Assembly: GCF_025766255.1 (NCBI RefSeq)
Contig: NW_026516681.1
Span: 434,001 to 498,000, forward strand
Direction: 5' to 3'
Length of the DNA: 64,000 nucleotides
Source: Zychaea mexicana
Lineage: Eukaryota; Mucoromycota; Mucoromycetes; Mucorales; Lichtheimiaceae
This document shows, piece after piece, positions 11,171 through 21,700 of this stretch. The position numbers and the translations under genes were made by a program. The number at the start of each line of letters is the position of its first letter. Positions within the stretch are counted from its first letter, which is position 1. The notes beneath the pieces are model-generated. The model worked only from the letters and a program-made list of their open reading frames with translations. It was not told where the DNA came from and did not search any database.

Positions 11171-12910
11171 TTACAATAACCATCCTTCACCACGAAACAA
11201 CATCCTTCGCACTTGTATAACTCTTGTAGAACCTTCTTCGTTGTCTTTCTTATATAACGGTCAACATACTTTATTTTCATCCAATCCACAGCAACACAAA
11301 AGGAAAGAAACCCGTCAGTTATCCTTCCTGCTATCTACAGCTCATTTATCCATAAAGACCGGCGATGTTAACGTTGGTATATGCAAAAGGAAAAGAGTAA
11401 TTGCGTCAGGCTGTATATTTTGCAAGTCAATGGCGGATCAGCGTCATGTTGTATATGATTGTGTTTGAGTAATGGAGAAGAAGATTGTTGCATCGTTCTT
11501 ATTGTGAATACAAATCGTTTGTGCAGGTAGAGGACGATGTTGTATTACACACGCAAGTTTGACATTGGAATGGTACAAGATGGTGCATAAGTATATACAT
11601 AGAAAAAGAGAAAGAAGCAGTAATTCTGAATGGGCATATCTCCACTAAAGCTATACCTTAAGCACAACCGATAACCTTTTCCTTCCCTTGTTCACTTACC
11701 CAGCGTTTTTTTAAGCAGCAGTAACGGCGGTCTACTCCTTACAAATCTTGGGCACATGCTTTTTTTAAGAAAACAGTTACCTTCATTTCGTTTTTCAATA
11801 AATCCGTGGATTGTGCCGTTTTGTTTTCTTTGTTTTTTAATTCATCGCGAAGAGAGTAGGAGCCATTTACAAGTGCTGTTGATTTGCCGTGGCGAATGGT
11901 AATGAAAAAAAAAAGATCTTTGGTTGTTGTTTTTTTCCTCCCTGCTGCTGCTAACAAACCCCACACTTTCCACCTACCTCTGCCACCAGCCTCTAATTTG
12001 TTTCAAACTCAACCCAGGTAAAGTGAAATGAGGGGAAACGCTCAGGCCCTGTTCCCACAGCAGCAAAATAGGCTTATGCACACAGTGAGTCTCTGACGCA
12101 CCCTTGCCATTTCCTGTACATTAGCCTACAAGCTTCTTGTCACGAGTGAAACAGCCATACTACTATATCTTGACATTGGCTTTGTACTGCTTAACTTCTA
12201 TTATGTCTTGACTTGAATTGAAAATCTTAAGTACTCATATATTCTGCTCTGCTACACTTAATATATTATCTACTTCAACTTTTATTATGTCTTAGTTGAC
12301 TAAAACTATGTCCAGGTTGACTGTTATTATGTCCAGGTTGACTGTTATTATGTCTAGGTTGTCTATTATTCATGTTTAGATTGATTATTATTCTTGTCCA
12401 GGATGATTTTCATTTATGTACAGATTGATTTTTATCTTGTCCAGATTGATTTTACTCATGTCCAGACCGATTTGTATTCATGTCTAGGTCGATTTATATT
12501 CATGTCCAGATCATTATATAGTCATGTCCAGCTCGATCTTTATTCATGTCCAGCTCAATTTTCTTTCATGTCCAGCTCGATTTTCATTCATGTCCACTCA
12601 GATTAACATTCATGTCCACTCTGCCTAAAATTAAATCCCTTCTGCCTAAATAAAAGTTCAATCGTCCACTAGGAGATGAAAAATCCTGTACACGTAGTTT
12701 TCATATACTTCGTACCTAAACACTAAAAAAATATTCATGTCACTTCACTGTAAACTTTTTTAACAGCAATAGCAATTTTAACCACCAATAAGAATAACAA
12801 CGACGACGATATTGATGGGAAAGTGGCTGTGTCCTATTAGCAAATAATAGATACTCTTGTTGAGATCATCATTGAAAATGAAGAAGGCGATAAATTTGAT
12901 GAGATCATGG

Positions 12911-13231
12911 GGGGTAACCCTTAGTGTTGTGATTTCAAAGGAATTATAAATATGTAAAAAACTATAAGTAATATAACTTTAAAGTTACTATATAGGTGAT
13001 GAAATTAATTTTTTAATTAAAAAAAATAATTTCTCAAACACTATAAGATTCTCAACCAATAGGGTTATTCTCAACTATTATGTTTAATCAACACTTATGG
13101 TAATGGAACAGTAGTGAGCATTTCCCTCCTCTAGCCAAGGAATACTTGGACGCAGGCTAGCTTGACAGTATAATAAAATATCATAATATTGTTATTTATA
13201 ACAATATTATAGATATTGTTTATACTTTTAT
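12911..13231. mobile_element. ~320-bp insertion inside an exon of G2 (mirrored in G1 at about 8538-8858)
   Basis: G3 and G4 run straight from GACATCATG into ACAAAATGG, whereas G2 has ~320 bp starting GGGGGTAACCCTTAGTGTTG and ending in TTTATACTTTTATG. A perfect hairpin with arms AATATTGTTAT lies near its end (about 13183-13206). No TIR pair is obvious. The class is unknown. Confidence 0.6.
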
Positions 13232-13846
13232 GACAAAATGGTCAAGAGAGCTTGAAGCTTTTAGCTGTGATGAAATATAGTTGGTATGTTATTTTAATAA
13301 AAGCATTGGCTGCTATGACTATTATTTTATAGTGTAAGAGTGAATCAAACAAAAAATCAATCAAATCTTCTTATTCTCTTTGCAACTATGTAGATCCATC
13401 AAAAGCCATCGTAGAAAATGATCAAAAAAGAGTTTAAAAGAAAGCACATCAACAACACCGAAAGTAGCAATAATAAATCTACTCCAAATCCAAGTCCTTC
13501 GGAAAAAAAATCTCCCAATAGCACAAAAAAGATCAATACTAGTTATCTCAACCTTGGGATAACTGAAGAAGAAAAAACAAGCGTGCAAGCGTTATTCGAC
13601 GAAATAGACCAAAATAAACTTTGGATTTTGGAAGCAACAAAACGTGCAGCAGCAAGTCAAGAGGCAGAAACTGATCAAGTAATATCAGTTGAAGAAAAGA
13701 TGCTAAAATTTAATGAACATTGGGAAAATGTGTTCACCAAAGAGGAGCTGAAAGAACTTGAGGAAACTAGTGATGAAGTCCTTGTACCTATCGATGATGT
13801 TATTGAAGAAAAGTTGAATGAGCTGAATGAATTGGTAAGATTTATT

Positions 13847-14833
13847 ATTGAGAATTAATTCTTATTCATAAATTAATAAAAGTATAGTTAATAGTAAACT
13901 ATTAATTGCTTGTATTTAATTCATATATTTATTCTTATTATATAAAAATATAAAAATTTTAACCTTTTTAATGGTTTTTAAAAATATTTAGAGATAGAGT
14001 GAATTACCAAAAAATAATTTTGGCATTCTACTATTACATATATCTCAGAAATAAAATTTTTGGATATATGACTAGACAGAAAAGGAAAAGAATGAATGTT
14101 CTTTTTCATATTATATTATTATATTATTATACTTAAAAAAAGTTAAAATGGTATTTTACTATTTTTTATATTAATATTATTAGAAAGAAAAAAAACTATT
14201 CTTTATTTTTCCCATCCATCTAGATATATTCTAAAAGAATATATTTTAAACAGTAGAATACTAAAATTATTTTTTAGTAATTCACTGTTTTATATATTAG
14301 TAATAGAAATTAAAATCTACTAGATTTTTAACTTTTATTAATATATTTATTGTAAAATAAGTAATAAGATATGAAAAAAAACCGATATTTATATTACTCG
14401 TATAGATTTAAACTCAGATCATGTTCACATGATGAAATATATATGAAATTATTTTCAAAAACATCAAAAATTTTAAAATTTTTTATATTTTTATATATAT
14501 ATTATTAATTAATAGATTAATCAAGATTTTATTGATATAGGGATCATCAATTATTATTGATTGATTCCCATTCTTGTGAGAAACAATTATATTTATTTAT
14601 TTAATATGATTTTCTATATAATTATAGTTTTAGAAGGTGTAAGTTATTTAAAACTTATAACGTGACTCTTTATGGTTTCTTCTCTTAGAGAAAAGTTCTT
14701 AAATTTTAATAAAAAAATAAAATTTTTTGTCTTTGCAAAATTTAAAATACTTATAAAATTACAATAATTTTAATAATTAGAGAAAAAGATTAAGTTCAAA
14801 TGATAATGAAAAATATAATGATAAATGTTCTTC
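13847..14833. mobile_element. ~1-kb AT-rich insertion in a G2 intron (also in G1 and G3)
   Basis: In G4 the donor GGTAAG is followed within ~25 bp by the pyrimidine-rich CAGTCTTTTCTC tract. In G2 nearly 1 kb of very AT-rich DNA lies between the same landmarks. It contains a hairpin around GGGATCATCAATTATT and its complement (about 14541-14570). No ORF, and boundaries are approximate. G1 (about 6936-7922) and G3 (about 23775-24765) carry the same insert. Confidence 0.65.
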
Positions 14834-14930
14834 TGTAGTCTTTTCTCTCTTTTTCTCTCTCTCTAGATTATTACAGTTTCTTTTTTTCTTCTTCAAATAA
14901 TACTATTTCTATTGGCTATTCTATTCATAG

Positions 14931-15274
14931 GGAGTTAATCATTAATAATTAAATATTCAACAAATCTTGATATGTTAGAACTTTAATTAATTAATATTAA
15001 CAGTGGATTATAAATAATAAAAATAAAAAAAATTTTAATTTTTTAATTTTTTATTATTATAATTCTAAATAATATGTTTTATATAAATGTGTTTAATCCG
15101 GAACGGATAACACTATTTATATTTAGACATATAGGCTAGACCTTTACGGTCGACGCCTTACTAGTTACATAATTTTTTAGAACGAGTTTAAAAAGTTAGT
15201 ACATGCTTGACATGAAATCAATTAATATAATTAAATTGCTGTTTATAGCAAATTTAATTGTTAATGATTGAATC
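14931..15274. mobile_element. AT-rich intronic MITE in G2 with TCATAG target duplication
   Basis: It is flanked by TCATAG at 14925-14930 and 15275-15280; G4 has a single TCATAG at 50301-50306. Ends are GGAGTTAATCATTAATAATT and, reversed, GATTCAATCATTAACAATTA. The interior carries a conserved block GGCTAGACC...GGTCGACGCC (about 15133-15160) that can form a hairpin and recurs inverted in the insert at 15907-16293. The G3 copy is at 24865-25207. Confidence 0.82.
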
Positions 15275-15906
15275 TCATAGGATACTACTGAGGATGTTTA
15301 TAGCCACTCTCATACCATTGAGCATGACCCAAAGAAACAGCCGTGGTTAGCCTGGCTTGCAATGATGTTGATGAAAACAGCCTATCCATTTATTCATAAT
15401 GTGGATATAAGCACATATTTGGAATTAGACAAACAGTATCTATCATGGGGATTCCTGAATGATATTTTTATTAGATCAAATATCGCTACTCAAGGGTAAT
15501 AATATTTAATGGTAAATAGGGACAGTCATCGTAGGTCATATACTAAGTACATTGGCATAGATTCTTTGTTTGGGGGGTTATAGGAAAGAAAAAACGAGCA
15601 AAGCTAATGCAACACAAACTAACAACAAGCGAAAACTGTCTGCAACTGAAGAAGTAAAACACAAAGCAATCAGTCGGTGCATGAACTGTATATATACTGG
15701 TGGCTTAAAGGAGCTTGGGTGTATGGAAGTAGGATCAGTGGCTGATGAAACGAAAGAGTTCAAGGATGCATGTATGAAGATACCAGTCATCATGAAGGAC
15801 ATGCTGTGTGAAATTGTGGAAAGAGCACCAAATCTTGTACGACGTGTACACATGATAGGATATATGATTATTGGTAAGCAATAATTCTGGTTGGGGTAGA
15901 GGTATT

Positions 15907-16293
15907 GAGATCTAAGCAATAATAAGTATAATTTTACTATAAACAGTAGATTAATTTGTTATCAATAGATGTCAAGGATCTACTAATTTTTGTATTTCAT
16001 CAAAAATTATGTAACTAGTAGGCGTCAGTTCAGTAGGTCTAGCCTATTCCATGTTGTTTACTTTGAAGGTGATTCCTTTTCCCTGATCAAAACAGATTAA
16101 TAATGTTTAAAAATAATTATAATATCTAGAAAAGTTTAACAATTAAAGTTCTTGATTTTTATAGATTATTTAATATTTTTATAACTTATAAATTTTAACA
16201 TGAAAATGATTCCTTTATTGAATTAATCATAAACAATAATATAAGGATAATCAAAGATTATCTCTTATATTTAATTGTTATTAATCAATTCCC
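15907..16293. mobile_element. Second AT-rich intronic insertion in G2
   Basis: G4 reads GGTATTATCATGTCAACC where G2 has ~387 bp inserted after GGTATT, ending CAATTCCC, then ATTATCATATC. The likely target duplication is ATT. Its right end reversed (GGGAATTGATTAATAACAAT) resembles the ends of the 14931-15274 insert. It also carries the block AGGCGTC...GGTCTAGCCT (about 16020-16047). Confidence 0.7.
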
Positions 16294-16798
16294 ATTATCA
16301 TATCAACCTGTTACTGAATTATAACTAAATTTAGGTCAACAAGTATTAATGCTTGATATAGACTCACCTAAGGGCTATGTATCTCGAATATGACACACAG
16401 TGCCAATTGAATGCCCAAGTTGTTCAAAAGACTATGTTGCACGAATCAGCCCATTAATTGAATTGGCACCAATAGTAAAGAAGAAGATAGAAACCACACT
16501 CGAAATTTACCAAACAGCTCGAATTCCATTAAAAGTTGCCAAGCATGGCTCCTTTGTATTACCACCCAACCCATTTTCACCATCTACATCATCTACAACA
16601 ACTACTACCACAACAACATCAGAATCAAGTTCAAAAGATTGGTTAATTTCATCACCCACATCTAAATGATCTAAAAATCATCAATAATAACATCTTATAA
16701 ATATCAACAACAAATATACTGAACAAATATACAGTATCGTTATTTGAATATTGAATATTCTTCACTACAATAACAAACTACCTTACAGAAAAAACAAC

Positions 16799-18151
16799 CA
16801 GAGCTGCTTAAGTGACCAAATGTTTCCTTGCATAGACCAAATTTTTACATATAGGAGTTTAGACATCCGTTACACATGTCCCCTCTACTATCTTCACTCC
16901 TTCAGTAGACCAAACAACTTCTCCCTACACCAATTGCAGATTTTCCTTACAATCTGTCATTCCTTGTGTAGACAAAAAAAACTCTAAATAGTGATAGCAG
17001 ATACTCCATTGTGACTTGTCAGCTGCAGGCACAAATACTCAAGAGTTTCCTTGAACATGGCTGTGCCAGCTACTTCTTTACAAGAGCTGTGATAAATGTT
17101 TCATTATTTCATTAACTAAAATTCTATTTCTTAAAATATATTTTGTTTCTCCATACAGTCATTGTTTCTCTAATTATATTCATTGCCTATAAATATAAAC
17201 TATTCTTAAAATATAACTGTTTGTATACATAAACATGCTTTTTTAAAATAGTGCATATTTTATTAATACTCCTCTATATCTTATTACTGTAATAAATGTG
17301 TATCTGTCTGAAATTTTACAGCAACATTAAAATATATATATAGTAGATCCTATGATATAATAAAAATTATCTCTATGTATTATAGCCTGGATACTATAGG
17401 TTTAAAGGTAAGAAAATTATCGTAAAAAAAACTCCAAGACATACTGGTACACAAGATCGATGATGCTACAAATGAGCACATCAAACTGATGGATACCCTA
17501 GAATATATAGCCTCTGTATGTTTTTGTTCCAGAGGTTGGTATGCGCCTAGTTAGTAGGGAAGATCTTGAGTCAGCCAGTAAGACACAAGAAGATTATGAT
17601 AGCCTAGCAGAAGAACACAATCCCCTTAGCAATATGGCGCTTTTTGACGTGGAGCATAGTGTTGACTACGGCTATCTTAAATATCCAGATGATGATGACT
17701 CAAACAAGAAGATTAGGGCAACTAAGAGCATCATATACTCTGATACTGTAAATAAAAAGCAAAACCATACATCATCTTCTCTAACATATCTCTATACACT
17801 TTCACTTAATCCTCACAATTTTTTCTCTTTCTCTATATTCTTCTAATATAAAAAGAAAAAAAAATAATGTTTAGAAAAGGTTGTCAAACTTACGTGGTAA
17901 ATGGCTATCACTGGATATTATATCTTACTTACTGAGCGTCACTACAAGGCAACATAATAAAAGTTGGTCTACACAAAGAATTACCCTTCTACTTTTTTTT
18001 AGTCTATGCAAGGAACTATAGATTGTAAGGAAAATCTGAAATTGGTGTGGGGAGAAGTTTGGTCTACCAAAGGAGTGAAAATAGTAGAGAGGACATGTGT
18101 AATGAATGTTAAACTCCTTTAAGTTAAAATTTGGTCACTCGCGCAGCTCTG
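16799..18151 (+). mobile_element. TIR element C, copy 2 (full length)
   Basis: The element starts CAGAGCTGCTTAAGTGACCA and ends GGTCACTCGCGCAGCTCTG. About 200 bp at each end are inverted copies of a segment containing GTCCCCTCTAC and TTTTCCTTACAATCTG. It holds one small ORF. It is absent from the equivalent position downstream of G4, where CCTTACGGAAAAAAAAACAT is followed by unrelated sequence. Confidence 0.72.
17541..17846 (+). CDS. Hypothetical 101-aa ORF in element C, copy 2
   Basis: Same protein as 3922-4227. The sequence just upstream (17440-17520) has an open stretch reading DILVHKIDDATNEHIKLMDT in another frame, before a possible acceptor at TTTTTGTTCCAG. The ORF may therefore be the last exon of a longer gene captured by the element. 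No family is recognised. Confidence 0.35.
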   Translation: MRLVSREDLESASKTQEDYDSLAEEHNPLSNMALFDVEHSVDYGYLKYPDDDDSNKKIRATKSIIYSDTVNKKQNHTSSSLTYLYTLSLNPHNFFSFSIFF

Positions 18152-18158
18152 AAATAAA

Positions 18159-18362
18159 ATGGGGGACGCGAATCATTCGGAAAAAACGGCACTATGGACA
18201 TGTCTAGGCTTAGCCGAATTAACTCTTTTGGTTTTGGGAAGTATATATAGTGAGCTGATTTGGATGTCACTCACAGAAATACATTCATATGCATCTACTG
18301 CACAGCATCACGTTGATGAGGAGTATATAAAAAGTAGACTATACTCTATCCTCAAAAACTAA
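18159..18362 (+). CDS. Hypothetical 67-aa protein with one hydrophobic segment
   Basis: The ATG at 18159 opens MGDANHSEKTALWTCLGLAE. It is followed by a ~20-residue hydrophobic stretch (residues ~11-32) that could span a membrane, then a polar tail ending in YSILKN. A second copy at 27217-27421 follows G3 in the same arrangement but has a TAG stop. The shared block extends to about 18567 and 27623. No family recognised. It could be real or a chance frame. Confidence 0.35.
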   Translation: MGDANHSEKTALWTCLGLAELTLLVLGSIYSELIWMSLTEIHSYASTAQHHVDEEYIKSRLYSILKN

Positions 18363-18739
18363 TAAATGTAGATATATATTTATATGATATCAATTGTACT
18401 TGTGGTGCACCACATTAATACACTGCTTAAGATATCAACAATAAGATATTCGGCTAAGCATTATAGCACACACGTATGAACACTACGGCATTCTGGCTAA
18501 ACACTATTGAATAAAACCTCTTACTCAGATGATCCACCTTACGTGAGCAGGACAATGAACCTATCATGTGGCACCCAGCTGGACGCCGCAGATGCCATAC
18601 ATGCCATACAAACTTATACAGACCTTTAAAAAATTTACACCGAACCCCTTCTTGTATCTCTCTTACTATGTGTATGTTTCTTTTCGCTCATCAGTCTTTG
18701 ACGCTATAGGTACATTACTTCTTTTGAACACCTGACTTA
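18363..18739. other. Spacer between element C and element B
   Basis: 18363-18567 matches 27422-27623 nearly exactly. After CCTATCA the two copies diverge: here TGTGGCACCC begins an unmatched 172-bp stretch that element B interrupts. A TG start is compatible with a long terminal repeat, but no partner end, PBS or internal gene is visible. No gene called. Confidence 0.4.
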
Positions 18740-21700
18740 TACAGGATTTTTCATCTCCTAGTGGACGTTTGAACTTTTATTTAGGCAGAGTGGACATGAA
18801 TGTTAGTCTGAGTGGACATGAATGAAAGTTAATCTGGACATGAATAATAATTGATCTGGACATGAATGAAAATCGAGCTGGACATGAATGAAAATCGAGC
18901 TGGACATGAATGAAAATCGATCTAGACATGAATGAAAATCGAGCTGGACATGAATGAAAATCGAGCTGGACATGAATAAAGATCGATCTGGACATGAATA
19001 TAAAACGATCTGGACATGAATATACATCGACCTGGACATGAATATAAATCGATCTGGACATGAGTAAAATCAATCTGGACAAAATAAAAATCAATCTGTA
19101 CATGAATGAAAATCATTCTGACAAGAATAATAATCAATCTAAACATGAATAATAGACAACCTGGACATAATAACAGTCAACCTGGACATAGTTTTAGTCA
19201 ACTAAGACATAATAAAAGTTGAAGTAGATAATATATTAAGTGTAGCAGAGCAGAATATATGAGTACTTAAGATTTTCAATTCAAGTCAAGACATAATAGA
19301 AGTTAAGCAGTACAAAGCCAATGTCAAGATATAGTAGTATGGCTGTTTCACTCGTGACAAGAAGCTTGTAGTAGGCTAATGTATAGGAAATGGCAAGGGT
19401 GCGTCAGAGACTCACTGTGCGCATAAGGCATAAGCCTATTTTGCTGCTGTGGGAATAGGGCCTGAGCGTTTCCCCTCATTTCACTTTACCCGGGTTGAGT
19501 TTGAAACAAATTGGAGGCTGGTGGCAGAGGTAGGTGGAAAGTGTGGGGTTTGTTAGCAGCAGCAGGGATCTTTTTTTTTCTCATTACCATTCGCCATGGC
19601 AAATCAACAGCTGCGACGCACACTTGTAAATGGCTCCTACTCTCTTCACGATGAATAAAAAACAAAGAAAACAAAACGGTACAATCCATAGATTTATTTG
19701 AAAAACGAAATGAAGGTAACTGTTTTCTTAAAAAAAGCATGTGCTCAAGATTTATAAAGGAGTAGACCGCCGTTACTGCTGCTTAAAAAAACCGCTGGAT
19801 AAGTGAACAAGGGAAGGAAAAGGTTATCGGTTGTGCTTGAGGTATAGCTTTAGTGGAGATATTATCATCCAGAATTACTGCTTCTTTCTCATTTTCTCTG
19901 TATATACTTGATGCACCATCTTGCACCAATCCAACGTCAAACTTACGTGCGTAATACAACATCGTCCTCTACCTGCACAAACCATTCGTACTCACAACAA
20001 GAACGACGCAACAATTTTCTTCTCCATTACTCATACACAATTATATACAACATGACGCTGATCCGCCATTGACTTGCAAAATATACAGCCTGACGCATTT
20101 ATTTTTCACTATCATGTACGCCCATATTACACGATGACGACTATGACGCCGGTCTTTTTGTTTTAATACTTGTACGCTCAAGCACATCATCATCGTAATG
20201 ACGGTCATCTCTTTCTTTGCTGTTTGTATTCACATCAATGCGATGATAATTATATTCCTATGATGCATACACACCACCACAACTATAATTCTCCTCTGCA
20301 ATTCGCTGTACTCGCACACACACGATGGCAACAACGATTACCTTTTTCTTTTTGCATATGCCAACACGAACATTGCCGGTCTTGATGGATAAGGTAGCTA
20401 TATATGCTGATGGGTGGTATGTAGGGTTTTATTATTGTTACTGTAGATGGTATGGTTGGGATGAAAAAAATAAAAGTAAAAGATCATACATTATGTAGTC
20501 ATCATGTTTCAGTTGTCTGCATAAACGGGTGTGAGATGGGATTGCATGTTATTACAAGTGCTTCTATAAAAACTATAGATATAGCTCTGAGCGGTGATGA
20601 TAATATGGCAGGGACAAAGAAGAAAAGGCGTTTGTTGTTATGAAGGAGGAAGTTTCTTTGCTATTACAACAGCAACTTTATTTGTTGTTAATAACAACAA
20701 CAACTATGAACAACCGACAAGTTACTACCCTTGACGACTCGCTACGCTCTCTCTCACTCGACTGTACGTGGAGTTCTTGCACTCAATCCTAATGAAATCG
20801 TGTGCGTTCCTGCTGCTCGATGGCAGATCTTCAAGGATCGCATCTCGGAATTGTGTGGCTACAAATGGGTTCACAAACGCGAGACTGTGCATGCACCAGA
20901 CGCTCTGCCACGCAATATCAATAATTACAATAACCATCCTTCACCACGAAACAACATCCTTCGCACCTGTATGACTCTTGTAGAACCTTCTTCGTTGTCT
21001 TTCTTATATAATGGTCAACATACTTTATTTTCATCCAATCCACAGCAACACAAAAGGAAAGAAACCCGTCAGTTATCCTTCCTGCTATCTAAAGCTCATT
21101 TTCCATAAAGACCGGCGATGTTAACGTTGGTATATGCAAAAGGTAAAAAGTAATCGCGTCAGGCTGTATATTTTGCAAGTCAATGGCGGATCAGCGTCAT
21201 GTTGTATATAATTGTGTATGAGTAATGGAGAAGAAAATTGTTGCGTCGTTCTTGTTGTGAGTACGAATGGTTTGTGCAGGTAGAGGACGATGTTGTATTA
21301 CGCACGTAAGTTTGACGTTGGATTGGTGCAAGATGGTGCATCAAGTATATACAGAGAAAATGAGAAAGAAGCAGTAATTCTGGATGATAATATCTCCACT
21401 AAAGCTATACCTCAAGCACAACCGATAACCTTTTCCTTCCCTTGTTCACTTATCCAGCGGTTTTTTTAAGCAGCAGTAACGGCGGTCTACTCCTTTATAA
21501 ATCTTGAGCACATGCTTTTTTTAAGAAAACAGTTACCTTCATTTCGTTTTTCAAATAAATCTATGGATTGTACCGTTTTGTTTTCTTTGTTTTTTATTCA
21601 TCGTGAAGAGAGTAGGAGCCATTTACAAGTGTGCGTCGCAGCTGTTGATTTGCCATGGCGAATGGTAATGAGAAAAAAAAAGATCCCTGCTGCTGCTAAC

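Larger units (their letters stand above)
9079..12690. mobile_element. Long-TIR element A (unclassified), centre of the palindrome
   Basis: Both ends read TACAGGATTTTTCATCTCCT inward, and the inverted arms are about 1.25 kb long (9079 to ~10330 and ~11440 to 12690). The outer part of each arm is an array of ~22-bp units. The spacer of ~1.1 kb carries small ORFs but no recognisable transposase. It sits at a TA that is positions +2/+3 of the first intron of the G gene: G3 and G4 read AAAGGTACACG there, and here the TIR follows instead. Element B (18740-22512) is a second copy. TA targets are used by Tc1/mariner and some other cut-and-paste elements. No superfamily can be assigned. Confidence 0.8.
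12767..16669 (+). pseudogene. G2: broken copy of the multi-exon G gene (right palindrome arm)
   Basis: Exon remnants run in order: about 12767-12910, 13240-13275, 13400-13846, 15281-15495, 15577-15873 and 16346-16669. They match the exons of G4. The start-codon exon is missing because element A replaced everything before the first intron's TA. Defects include a TAG stop in TATTAGCAAATAATAG (CAG in G4), a ~320-bp insertion in an exon, a ~140-bp deletion that removes the region equivalent to G4 49920-50055, and a TGA at about 16391 (CGT in G4). Three AT-rich inserts enlarge the introns. The gene was already dead when the arms duplicated, because G1 shares these lesions. Confidence 0.85.
3071..18151. 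repeat. Large inverted duplication (palindrome), axis at about 10884
   Basis: Matching features on opposite strands have coordinates summing to 21768-21769. Examples are 3922-4227 with 17541-17846, 5099-5368 with 16400-16669, 7911-8351 with 13418-13858, and 9163-9375 with 12394-12606. The left arm is about 3071-10330 (including a 525-bp MITE absent from the right arm). The right arm is about 11440-18151. The central ~1.1 kb is not symmetrical. The arms are nearly but not perfectly identical (for example Ser versus Pro in the mirrored 89-aa ORFs). The left boundary coincides with the terminus of transposon C. Confidence 0.92.

Noticed and set aside
15120..15165. Hammerhead ribozyme in the intronic insert
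   Set aside because: The hairpin lacks the CTGATGA and GAAA core boxes required for a hammerhead.
3071..18151. Palindrome as an assembly artefact
   Set aside because: The arms differ by a MITE with its empty site on the other side, by substitutions and by a small tandem duplication at the C-element end. Long reads would still be the proper test.
18568..18739. LTR start (TGTGGCACCC...), and a second LTR-like stretch at 27669-27880
   Set aside because: No matching second LTR, primer-binding site, 5-bp duplication or retrotransposon protein in the window.
18777..19146. Overlapping repetitive ORFs in element A/B arms (peptides like SCPARFSFMS), also 9163-9375, 12394-12606 and 22106-22475
   Set aside because: They are by-products of a stop-free 22-bp tandem repeat, open in all three frames; no codon bias or start context supports translation.
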